Source: Welwitschia mirabilis (Eukaryota > Gnetophyta > Gnetopsida > Welwitschiales). Taken from it: 64,000 nucleotides of DNA. This document shows positions 11,712 to 22,320 of the stretch, in pieces. Every line of letters begins with the position of its first letter. Positions within the stretch are counted from its first letter, which is position 1. The notes beneath the pieces are model-generated. The model saw nothing but the letters and a program-made list of their open reading frames with translations, was not told the DNA's origin and ran no database searches. The stretch is taken from positions 100,368,933-100,432,932 of the forward strand of contig JBOZIK010000001.1 in the NCBI GenBank assembly GCA_051453625.1. The letters run 5' to 3'. The position numbers and the translations under genes are program-made.

Positions 11712-12499
11712 TTAGAACTGGAGACATTATTAGTGCTACTTTCCTCAGGGGTATGAAATGGGCAAGAAGATGTAATAGGATGAAACTGGCAATGACTTAC
11801 TAATAATGGAATGGAGAGACATCGATTTAACCCATTTTGTAAAATATTTGGTGACAGTGATGATGTATTGATGGCATTTAGATGATGGTGGTGAAATGGC
11901 TTCGATAAAATGAAGACCCTCTGTTTAAAAGGATCAACAAATATTGAAAGTGTAAAGGGATGAGACTAGGGCATGGATAAGATTTTCACAAATGTAGCAT
12001 TGATGGCAATGATGAACATGATAACCACAATTCGCTTTCATTATGGACCAATAAAAGCATTGATGTCTATGAAATATGCATTAGGATATCCAACATATTA
12101 TCCATCATGTAATTCATGGAGAGCTTGGGATGCCTTAGGTTCATCAAGGCATATGAGTAGCAAACCAAGAAATGCTTACTTATAAAGAACACCATCTTGT
12201 AGCTGGCAATAAAGAATACAATAACATAATCTATTACATTAAGATTGGGCAAATTGGATAGGTAATAATTAGTTATTAGGTACTGTAGAGGTCATGATAT
12301 CAAGGTGACGTGAAAGTTGTCAATATTTGTCTTTCTCTGATGGCTTGGTAACCTAGGACTGTGAAGATATGGGATTGTGGATGAAAGGATAGGTGAATAT
12401 TAGGTAAATGAAGGATGAGGTTAGTAGTGAGATCTAGGATGTGGTTCTCAACTCAATACATGAGGATGATTGTGTGTTTTTCAAACTCATAAAAGAGGG
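11712..12499 (-). pseudogene. Element T, piece 3: Tat/Ogre-type integrase, broken
   Basis: Integrase joins element DNA to the genome. On the minus strand, about 12060-12240 gives the N-terminal zinc-domain region typical of Tat/Ogre integrases (YK.AFLGLLLICLDEPKAS, then ALHELHDG). About 11790-11900 gives the start of the catalytic core (KCHQYIITVTKYFTKWVKS), where Tat elements have a 'GH.YILVA.DYFTKWVEA' segment. Frameshifts and stops are frequent. The piece ends on the right at the ATTTG duplication beside A1. Its upstream neighbours, RNase H and RT, lie at 43.5-45.2 kb on the same strand, so A1 was inserted between them. Confidence 0.65.
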
Positions 12500-12504
12500 A
12501 TTTG
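12500..12504 (+). repeat. Target-site duplication ATTTG, left copy (A1)
   Basis: ATTTG sits immediately before the LTR start TGATAACATG. The same five bases follow the far LTR end at 43528-43532. Five bases is the usual duplication length for gypsy elements. Confidence 0.65.
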
Positions 12505-13669
12505 TGATAACATGCAAATATTGACATTCAAACCAAGTATATTTGATCAATTTAGGTTAGGCAAAGACATTAAAATAGCTGTTTTATCATAAAATTATAT
12601 CTTCAACCATTTTTTAATATAATTATGAACTTATGCATTTTCCCATGATATATCTATGATACTTTGAGGATTACATATTAAAATATGAAGCCAATTCAAC
12701 TGAAAACGTCATTGTTTTTATCCAGATCACTGTTGCTGTTGGCCCTTTGTAGTAGAATGCATCAAGAGTTATGTTCTGGAGTGATCACGGGAAAACGATC
12801 AACTTGCACTTATGGGGTCAGGAAAATATAGCATCAAACTTCAATAAATTATGCAATTGTAAAACTATAAAATTTCAAATTAAAAACCCCAAAGTGTAAA
12901 GCCCTAATTGACAAACCCTAATCCTATTTTTGCTGATAAAAAGGGCCAAGAACTCTCATTTATGTTAACTTTTGACTAACAAAAATAGTTGGATTCCTTA
13001 AACTGTCAACCATCTAGGAGAAGGCTAGCTTGGAAACTAGTGTTGAGGAGTTTGTATCAATGTCACCTTCTTTCATCAATGTAATGTGATTCCTATTTTT
13101 CATGAAATAATAGTTATTCATCTTTGACTTTGAGTGTAGTTAGCATTGTCATTTTAAGACTTGAATAAAACCACATTGTTGAGTATTTTTTATTACTAAG
13201 TGAGTTCTTTAAATTTACCTCTTGGGTGTTGCTACTTTGTCTGATGGATCTTAAACATGTTTATTCTTACTTTCCATGCTTATAAAAGGCTATGAGGTAT
13301 CAAATTGACAAAGGGATTCACCAACACTCATGTGGTGAATGAGCTTATGTCACCACGATCTGACCCATCATGACCTAGTAATTTAAGATTTATTTCAAGA
13401 ATTCATAAGATATTGTTGGAGTAAAGGTTTCCTATTGGATGATTTAAGTTAGAACTTTGGAGTTAGCTCATTTTCCTAATTCTCCATTCAAGTTCAAACT
13501 CATTACAATTTTGATTTTTTGTTTTGTTTTAAATCATTATAGGTTAAGATAATTTTGTGTTATTTCTATTGAGTCTTATACCTCGATTTATCCATGTGGA
13601 AAGAATGACATTGAGACTTTATTACAAAGAGGATCTTAGTTTTAAAATTGTAAAATCTAGACACAAATA
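12505..13669 (+). repeat. 5' LTR of Athila element A1
   Basis: It begins TGATAACATGC and ends near ACACAAATA, just before a PBS. It is about 1165 bases long. Matching copies are the A1 3' LTR (21008-21197 plus 42511-43527) and the two A2 LTRs (45200-46382, 58313-59597). Shared landmarks include ACCAAGTATATTTGATCAAT near the start, GTAGAATGCATCA, ATAAAAAGG and GGATCTTAG near the end. Confidence 0.85.
12935..12944 (+). promoter_or_regulatory. TATA-like box in the A1 5' LTR
   Basis: GATAAAAAGG, at the same place as CATAAAAAGG (45631) and CTATAAAAAAGG (58749) in the A2 LTRs. The conservation across copies supports a core promoter role in the ancestor. Confidence 0.5.
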
Positions 13670-13674
13670 TCTTT

Positions 13675-13692
13675 TTGGCACTATTGGTGGTA
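13675..13692 (+). promoter_or_regulatory. Primer-binding site of A1
   Basis: TTGGCACTATTGGTGGTA follows the 5' LTR by five bases. It is a mutated TTGGCGCC-type PBS, as in Athila elements. Confidence 0.65.
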
Positions 13693-14480
13693 ATAATGGC
13701 ATGGTTGTTTCATAGAAGGTGCATAATTTTTTTCCATGAAATTGTTTTTAGTTTAGATTTTAAATTTCTTAGCGCTTTCAGTGATCACCATTGATCCTTT
13801 TTAGTTATACCTGAATTGGTTTGCTTTGTTTTGAGTTTTTTTCTTTCATGTTTGTACTTACTAGTGGTGGGTAATAATCTATTTCTAGTGATATCCTAAT
13901 TGGTTTATTTCTGAGTTTTATTTAGTTTTCATTCTAATTTGGATATCATTTCTATATTAGATCTTTTGTTGTAGGTCTAATGAATTTTCTACAATTTTCT
14001 AACCTAAACAAGAATTAAAAAGAGAAATGATAAAAACTAAAATAGAACTTACCCTTTTTGTGTTCTTTTGTTTATGCAATTTTTCATTACAGTAGTTAGC
14101 TTTTGTTTTTATTACATTTTAGTTTTTCCTATTGAAAGTATCTAAAAAGGGGGAAAAATTAGGGTTTGTTTTCTTAGGTTTTATTTTCAAGTTTGCTATC
14201 ATTTTGATTTTTAGTGTTAATTTTCTGAACTCACAACCTATACCATGTTGTGTAGAGTTAGCAACCAACATAACTTTTGTCCACACAAAAAAATAGTAAA
14301 TGACTAGTGCCTCTATTATACATGACCAATGATGTTGGTCTTTTTAAGAATCATCCTCTAAAACTTGAACTGAATCCGGTGTAAAACATTTAAAACCCAT
14401 TCAACTTTCAAGTTTTCTCTAAAACTTGTCTGAATCATGTCTGTGCTAGATATGAAATAATCTAGGTCATTTAATTATAA
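13693..14480 (+). other. A1 leader region, no gene seen
   Basis: This is the untranslated leader between PBS and gag. It is T-rich on the plus strand, with many stops in all frames. Confidence 0.5.
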
Positions 14481-16330
14481 TTCCATCTAATGAAAACATG
14501 AACCCTAATGCCGGTGACAATAACGAATAGAGACCAGTTTCAAGAAATCAACCCACAAAGATATCTATGGATAAAACTATTCCAATGGTCCAACTAGAGT
14601 GCCCAATACACCTTCCGATGCCTTTTCTATAATAACAACATATCCTTTTATAATGAGTAATTATTGAAGAGCCATCAAGCCCACTACCTTAACCAGTAAG
14701 TAGCCCAAAACCCTATCTCAAAACTAATCGAACTTCCCTAATAATTTCTCTAGGAAAACCCTTAAAGTTTATTTACAACTTTAATGTTGAGGTATTTCAT
14801 CATGTGTAGTTTAACCCCTCATAGCATGTAGGCTAGATTTTAAGCCTTTTACTATTCACTTACTTCTCCATTTCCATGGCATAGAATTGGAATACACATG
14901 CCTACACTTAAAAGAATTTAAATGTGTGCTATACACCTTACCTTAGTTTGCTAACACTGTTGATGCCCTTAGACTAACCCTTTTCATATTCTTCCTTAAG
15001 TAAAAAGTAAAAGTCTAGTTATATACCCTTAAACCTCTTTCTATTATGACTTGGACTGACCTAAGTTAATACTTCATCTCAAAATATTTTTTAAGTCATA
15101 AAATCCATGCTCTTAGGAGAGAAAGCATGAATTACCAGTAGAAAGACCATGGGATCTTCTTACAAACCTTAGAAAGATATGAGGATCTACTTCAAAAATG
15201 TTTCCAATAGGAATTTTAGCTAGGTAGGATCATTACATTTTTCTATGAAGGATTGTTATTAACTAATAGACAATTACTTAAAATGATAAGTAGGGGTAGC
15301 TTCCTGAATTTTGCATTAGATGGAAGTTGGGATTACCTTGAACCCATCACTGAGAGTTCTAGGAATTGGGAGAAACTAATTGAACCATCTAGATCCTAGC
15401 AATCAATTATGTCCACAAGTCTCTTTAAAGTGTCCAATAATTTTGATATCAATAATAGGATAGACGAATTATTAAGAAGAGTAGAATACCTTATCACTCT
15501 GCATAAACCCTTATCCTTTATACCTGAATGTTGGATCTATCATATAGACTCCCATGAAATAGCTAAGTATTCATCCATATCTCTCTTTTAAAATATAATC
15601 AATAAACAACTAAATGCCATAGGACACCATTGATAGGATCATAAAGATAGTTCCTATTCAAATACTTATAACCTTAGGTGGAGGAACCATCCTAACATTT
15701 CTTGGAAATAGGACCAATATCACAATTATGGTAATATTAGTTAACTAAGAAACTCATTTCTATCATTGTCTTCTCATCCTTATCTAAACCAATACCACCC
15801 AAACCACCTTTTGTTATCTAAATCACCAACCATTCTCATCTAATTTGTTGGAAGAAATATAAAGGAAATTCATAAAATTCCAAAACCATATCAACCAACA
15901 ACATGCTTCCTTCTTGAATGAGCTTGAATCAAAATTCCAACAATTTTAGCACACCACCACTTAAATTCTCTCTTTCTTGAACCATAGAGAACCTGACAAA
16001 CATCCTATTAACCCACACCTAAACCCAAGAGGAATTAAAATTATATAAGGATTAAAGCCTAACCAAATAGAAGGAACTAAAGCTATCCATCTTAAAAGTG
16101 AGAAAGAGATAAATAATTAAATTGAGAAAAACCTAATGTATGAGGAATCAAAACACAAAAAGTACAATGAGACAGACAAAATAGTAGAGAAATTAAAAAA
16201 TCCTATGCCCACTCACTAAGAACCTCCACCCTTTCCATAGTAACTTAGGAAAAAAAATTTTGTGAAAAATAGCTAGAATCCCTAGAGCTTTTTAAGAAAG
16301 TAAAAGTAAACATTCAACTCTTACAAGCAA
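14481..16330 (+). pseudogene. gag: A1 gag, Athila-type, heavily broken
   Basis: The clearest part is 15225-15400, which reads in one frame as a capsid C-terminal segment: ITFFYEGLLLTNRQLLKMIS, then GSFLNFALDGSWDYLEPI. This parallels the E0 gag segment near 8975-9110. It is followed by the open frame 15409-15591 and by Asn/Tyr/Pro-rich, gag-tail-like sequence to about 16000, then a lysine-rich coiled region near 16080-16330. I see no intact zinc knuckle. Start and end are estimates because of the many stops. Confidence 0.6.
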
Positions 16331-17131
16331 TTAAACAAGTGCCTTATTATGCAAAGTTCCTCAAAGATATGTGCACAGTAAAAATATGAATGATCATTGA
16401 AAGAAAAGACTTCTTAGTATAACAAACTAGTGAAATACTCTAGAACCAATTTCTTCCCAAATATAAGGATCCTAGCTACCCTGTAATTGTCATCACAATT
16501 AGAGAGAAATATATAAATCAAGCCTTATTAGACTTAGGAGCTATATAGATTTAGGCTTGGAAGGGTTCAAAAACACCAAACTCCAATTACACCTTGCTAA
16601 AAATTCCTTGAAAGCACTATTAGGAATAATCAAAGTTGTCATTATTAGGGTTGACAATTGCTATTTTTGGTGGATTTTGTAGTTCTAGACAAGGAAAATA
16701 CAACCAATCAATTATTTCTCATCATCTTAGAAAGACCCTTCCTTATAACCTCTAATGTCATGGTTAACTAACTATAAGAACAGTCTAATGAAAATCCATT
16801 TTGGCAACACAATAGTAGAGTTAAATGTTTTTAATGCCATGAAACTACCTTTTAATGATGATGGAATTGAACATGTGGAAAAGATGAAAAGTCTTCTTGT
16901 TTACTAATAACCCTTTACACATATTTTTAATGACAATGTTTCAGACCTTTCTCAAGAATATGATTCATGCACCATTACATAATATGAACTCTTTATTGAT
17001 ATTAGACCTTTTTCCCTTGACCTGAAGTTGCCTTTTTAGGAGGTGACTATATGTTTCTAGTGGTAATCAATTCCTTTTTATCTTCATCTCAAGAAACTAA
17101 AATATTAAATCTTTTATGAAAATATAAACAA
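16331..17131 (+). pseudogene. A1 aspartic protease and linker, broken
   Basis: The active-site motif reads ALLDLGA with the Asp codon at 16531, followed by a stop. The post-protease strand continues at about 16720-16870 (LIILERPFLITSNV; MKIHFGNTIVELNVFNAMKL), which matches the region between protease and RT in Athila polyproteins. An acidic linker leads to the Athila signature at 17132. Confidence 0.6.
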
Positions 17132-18370
17132 GCCATTGGATGGACTCTTTCTGATACTAGAGGCATTGATTCTAGCATTTGTATGCACCACATATACCTT
17201 GAGGAGAATGTCCAACCTTCAATTGAAGCCCATATAGAGTTAACCCAACTTTGAAGGAACTAGTACAAAATGAAGTAATTAAACTTCTAGATAACAATAT
17301 CATTTATCTAATTTTTGATAGTAAGTGAATAAGCCCAACCCAAGTAGTAGATGAAAAGGCTGGAATTACCTTGATGCCAAATGATCATAATGAAATTATC
17401 CCTACTAAGCTAGTAATAAAATGGAGAATGTGGATTGATTACCAAAAACTTAATACTGTATCAAGAAAAGATCACTTTCCTCTTCCATTTTTTAACTAAA
17501 TCCTAAAACAACTAGTCAAAGATCCTTTCTATTATTTCCTAGAGGATATTTAGGGTATAATCAGATAGGAATCACTTTCAAGGACTAGGACAAGCTATGT
17601 TTACCTGCCTTATAGAAAATTTGCTTATAAATGAATGCCATTTGGTCTATGTAATGTCCTTATCACATATCAACCATGTATGCTTAAAATTTTTTTAATG
17701 GAAATTTTCATGCATGATTTTTTTGTTTAAGGGTCTTCTTTTGACTCATGTATTTGTAAATTATAACTTATTCTCATTTAGTGCATGGGAAAATGCCTTG
17801 TCTTAAATTGCGAGAAATGTCACTCTATGGTTAGTAAAATCATAGTTTTAGGATACATAATTTCATTAGAGCAAATTTAAGTTAATATTTCAAAAGTCTC
17901 AAACCCTTTATAACCCCCTAAGAAAAGATGTCTCTTTTAATTGGACTCATGGATGTTAGTAAGCTTTTGATGATCTCAAAGAAAAACTTCTGAGCATACC
18001 TATCATCTAATCACCTAATTGGAAGCTACCCTTTAAAATCAAGTGTGATGCTAGTGATTATGTAGTTGGTATTGTGTTAAAATAAAGAGTAGATAGAAAA
18101 CCAATTATAATCTACTACACAAGTAAAATATTAAGTAACACTCAACTAAATTATGGTATCACTAAAAAAGAACTTTTTTTAATAGTCTTTTCCTTAGAAA
18201 AATTCAAGCAACATCTCCTTAGTTCTAAGGTGCTCATCTACATATATTATTTAGCCCTTAGATATCTTTTTTTCTAAAAAATACTCCAAGCCTAGATTAA
18301 TTAGGTGGATCTTACTCTTATAGGAACTTGACTTGGAAATAAAATATAAAAAGGATTTTGATAATGTTGT
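17132..18370 (+). pseudogene. A1 reverse transcriptase and RNase H, Athila clade, broken
   Basis: At 17132-17205 the frame reads AIGWTLSDTRGIDSSICMHH, a hallmark of Athila polyproteins just before RT. The RT follows: RMWIDYQKLNTVSRKDHFPL (about 17428-17487), then KMPFGLCNV-like sequence at about 17630-17655. The YxDD box region at about 17710 reads MHDFF, so the catalytic pair is lost. RNase H begins near 17935 and shows FKIKCDASDYVVGIVLK, then IIYYTSKILSNTQLNYGITK and ELFLIVFSLEKFKQHLL (to about 18225), the usual order of the gypsy RNase H fold. Multiple stops, many of them TAG or TAA at likely Gln or Trp codons, show long inactivity. Confidence 0.8.
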
Positions 18371-19710
18371 AGCTGATCATATTTCATACATAACATAGAA
18401 TAACTCACATAAATCCCTTTGTATTAATGATACCTTCCCTGACAAGCATCTTTTTTTCCATTTCAGAAATAACTTAGCTCAATGACATCATAATTTACTT
18501 AGTTTTCAAGATTATTTCCTCTTATTAGATTCTTAATTACAGAAAGAAAATTTTAAGTCAAGTCAAACATTTGTTCTGGGATAATCCTTACTTATTCAAA
18601 TATTTCCTAAATCAAGTCATTTGTGAATGTATTTCTCAATCAAAAATTTATGATGTCTTTGAACTTTATTATTTTAAATCTTTTGGTGGACATTACTTTA
18701 CTAATAAAACTACCACTAAAATTCTTTAGGTTTTTATTAACCATCCATTTTTAAGGATTCATATGTCTATTGCAAAACATGTAAAAGCTACTAAAAACTC
18801 AATAGTCTTACGTGAAAACATATGATACATTTGAACCCCATTCTTGGTATCAACTTTCAAGGAATATTCTTTCTCACATGGACACCAATATATTTTGATC
18901 TATATCGGTTAAGTTATTAAGTAGGTAGAATCATGCACTCATAGATCTAATGATTCCCAAACTGTAGTGAAGTTCTTTAATGAAAACATTCTGACTAGAT
19001 TTGATTGTCCTTGGATGTTGATTAGTGATGGTTTTGTCCTCATTTTTGTAATAGGATATTTAATAATCTTCTTACTAGGTATGAGATTACTTATGAAGTT
19101 GTAACTCCCCATCATCCTCAATTTAGCAAACAAGTTGGAGTCACTAATGAACAAATAAAAATCATACTGCAAGAAGTACTAAACTCAACTAGAAAGAATT
19201 GGTTTTATAAGCTAAATGACATTTTGTGAGCTTATAGGACATCTTATAAGACATCATTAAGAATGACCCCATTTAGTCTAGTCTATGAAAAGGCTTGCCA
19301 TCTACCTGTTGAACTCAAACATAAGGCATATTAAGCAATAAAGAATATAAACTTTGATGAAGTAGTTAGAAAACATAGGTCTATCTAAATCAATAAACTA
19401 GATGAAATTAGAAATGATGCTTAGAAAATTGTAAATATTAATAAGAAAAGGATGAAGAAATTACATGATTAAAACATCTTTAGAAAAGTATCTTAGGAAG
19501 GAAAATTAGTTTTACTTTATAATTCAAGGTTGCAATTATTTCTAGGTAAACTAGCTTCTAAGTGAAAAGGTTAATACATAATAAAATAGGTATTGTCAAA
19601 CGGTGTATTAACTAGCTTCAAAGTCAATGGTTATTGCCTTAAAAAATTTCATTCGCCCTTTCCATCAATCTATAAATACATGAAACTTACTGATCTTAGT
19701 TAATGGCCTT
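18371..19710 (+). pseudogene. A1 integrase, broken
   Basis: The N-terminal part (18480-18800) retains the zinc-domain tail, including FKDSYVYCKTCKSY. The best part is 19080-19400: RYEITYEVVTPHHPQFSKQV, then RKNWFYKLNDIL.AYRTSYK and TPFSLVYEKACHLPVELKHK. These are the C-terminal half of the catalytic core and the GKxCHLPVE segment typical of gypsy integrases. The C-terminal domain continues to about 19705. Several stops are present. The same integrase segment occurs again at 30910 next to LTR C2. Confidence 0.75.
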
Positions 19711-21007
19711 TAATAAATAAATTAATAAGAAGTGATATTGCTACCACCTCAAGTACTAGTTACAATTAGGTGTACTTATGATTTTAAGAAGTTATGCTTA
19801 TTTTGAATATGATTGTTAAAGTCATGTTCACTTAGGATCTCTAATTTTGGAAAATATGGTTAAATAAGATGAAATCTACCTTCATACTATGGTTTTTATT
19901 TTAAGCGTTTTTATGGGAATAAGATATTTCTTAAGCTATTATGTGCATAAAAATGATAAATATAAGAAGTAAAACTAATAAAAAATAATATTTCTTTTTC
20001 AAAAGTATATTTTATTTTGATTAAATTATTGAGTTTATTTAACAACATCAGGGCCATGGATGTTCACTGGTAATGTGCCTTTAACAATCTAATTATGACA
20101 TGATCAACTGCATTGGAGCTATAGACAGTAGCTAGTAATGCAACATTGCTTTTTTGAATAAACCACATGTTTAATTCTATTGGAATAAAATGTCATAACA
20201 TTGGATACTTAATCTAATCTAGATGTTTAAAACAAAGGATATATATGATTATAGAAAAGGTAAATTATGAAACAAAAAAAGTGGAAATTAAAGACCTTCT
20301 AAGTTCTCTTTTCATTAACTTCTATACTTAAGGCTCACTATTAGCTATTGAATTTTCATAACTTAGTTAGCCAATACTATACTTATTTGACACTGAGATC
20401 CATTAGAAATTACAATCAAATAAAGTCATTAACTTGGGTAAGTTGTCTCTTTTATTCATAGGTTGCATGGCTAAGTCCTAGTCATACCATCAATATCCAC
20501 CTTCAATATAAATTTCACCTCATCCCATTATATGAGAAATAGCATTATGAGGTATAAGTTTTTTCTCCATGGACTAAACTTTCACTTAGTTTTGGTAAGA
20601 AGATATTTGATTGAAAGATGAAGGTTGTGATCTTTTTAGAAATCTTTTTTTTTCCCTTTTTGGCCATTATAGGTTAGTTGCATTACTTTGCATATTTATC
20701 TTTTTTAATTAAGATGAAATCTCATAAAGAAGGTTTTCTGTAGATGTGGCACATTTTTTCAAAAGTGCACTAAATTTTCTATCTTTTAAACTTTGAAAAG
20801 AAAGTTCACTTTTGGTTGGCGGTGTAGCATCCATTTTTCAAATATTTTTTTTTGATTTTGATGCTTTATATTTTAAAAATTGGTTAAAATTTTTCAAAGG
20901 TTACAGCATTCTCATACTTGAACCTTTTTCCTTAGAATTTTTTCATGTTAAATCATTTGTTTTCAAATATTTTGGTAAAAGTCTAGGAAAAGTTTGGTTA
21001 GGAAATG
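19711..21007 (+). other. A1 3' non-coding region with polypurine tract
   Basis: About 1.3 kb lie between integrase and the 3' LTR, without a recognisable ORF. The same sequence occurs in A2 (48500-48965, then 56853-58312), including CAACATGTTTAATTCT-like and AAACAAAGGATATATAT segments. The stretch just before the LTR, GGAAAAGTTTGGTTAGGAAA at about 20986-21005, is purine-rich and is the likely polypurine tract. The open frame 20812-21027 is T-rich and runs into the LTR, so I do not regard it as a gene. Confidence 0.6.
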
Positions 21008-21197
21008 TGACAACATGTAAAAATTGACATTTAGACCAAGTATTCAAGTAATTTAGCTTAGATAAAGACATTAAAATAGTTCTTTTATCATAAAATTATG
21101 TCTTTAAAACTTTTTTAATATAATTTTTGAACTTATGCACTTTTCCATTACAATTCTAGGTAAAGTTCCACTTTAAGGATTACATGTCAAAAGATAA
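21008..21197 (+). repeat. A1 3' LTR, left part, split by the Sirevirus block
   Basis: It starts TGACAACATG and matches the first ~190 bases of the 5' LTR (12505 on). The match stops at 21197, where LTR C1 begins. It resumes after LTR C3 at 42511, with AACCAATTCAGCT matching AGCCAATTCAACT of the 5' LTR. Short matching bases at the two junctions (ATAAA at 21194-21198; ATATA at 42511-42515) may be a decayed target duplication. Confidence 0.8.
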
Positions 21198-22302
21198 AGT
21201 TATTAGGATTAGCTATCCTAGAAGGGAGGGGTGGAACATAATAGCTAAGGTAATTTTTGCAATTTGATAACTTAATACTTTGGTTGCATAATTTTAAACT
21301 ATCAATTAATTAGCTAAGTTCTAGTTCTAATTCAGCAATGATAGTAATTTAAATAATTAACTAAAGATATAATAATTCATGCTTATGAAATAGACTAATA
21401 AAATAAAACAATAAGCACAAGATATAGAAAAAAAGACTATTTTATTTATTGCTAATGCAACCTCCAATTGCACATCAATGGACTTTATAATTATCCTCCA
21501 CCAATACAAATAATATTTTCTTGTAATCCTCAACCTCAATTCTAAGCCAATTCCTTTTCTTGATATTACACTTCAATACAGATAGATATGTGGAAGCTTG
21601 AAGTACAATTGAGATAGAATGATAATAATTAAAGTGCAAAGTTGATTTAACAAAAGGTATAAATTCATGCAACATTTTAATTACTAATAGAAGAATGTTT
21701 ATGGCTATTGTAAGGCACAAAGGCCAAAGATATAACTATTAAGGCCTTAAAAATGGCTGGTTAACTTCTTTGAATGAAGTTACAATGGTTGCTAATAGTC
21801 TATAATGGCTGTATTCCATTATTTATTAACCTAATAGTCGACCCCTTTGAAGTGGTAATCGATCCCTTTTCTTACATTGACCATCTGAGACAAAAGCTAA
21901 GTTGGATGGTTGACCTCAACTCTAGAACCAGTCGACCACATGAATTACATTTAACATTTCATACATAGGTGGTTAACCCCTTTAGAAAGTCAGTCCACCT
22001 TGGCGATCGACCTCCTAGATAATAGGGTCAACCCCTTACTGAAAATACCAAAAATTATCTCTCAACATGTATTAAACCCCCTAAAAATGGTGGTCGATTA
22101 TCTAAACATGTTGTACTAATTCATTTCTTCTTTAAGTCTAGATCATGCGTTGTTCATATTGTCTTCATTATGACTTGCTTGTGCTCAATATCTTTTAATA
22201 GATTCACTCCTACGACATTTAGTGTTAACCTATAAATAAAGTCATTTTATTAGATTATAGTATAGTATTTGGTGTGTTAACAATAGAAAACTATAAGGTG
22301 CA
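21198..22302 (-). repeat. LTR C1: 3' LTR of Sirevirus-like element
   Basis: In plus orientation it starts near GTTATTAGGATTA (C2: TGTTAAGATTA) and ends AAGGTGCA, followed by a polypurine tract on the minus strand. It is about 1.1 kb and is alignable along its length with C2 and C3. The shared middle part has many GTCGACC-like units (21838-22095). The open frames at 21357-21720 are not genes. Confidence 0.8.
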
Positions 22303-22320
22303 ATATTATTCCCCTTTATC
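22303..22320 (-). promoter_or_regulatory. Polypurine tract of the Sirevirus-like element
   Basis: On the minus strand GATAAAGGGGAATAAT lies just before the 3' LTR start TGCACCTT. It primes plus-strand DNA synthesis in such elements and fixes C1 as a 3' LTR. Confidence 0.6.
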
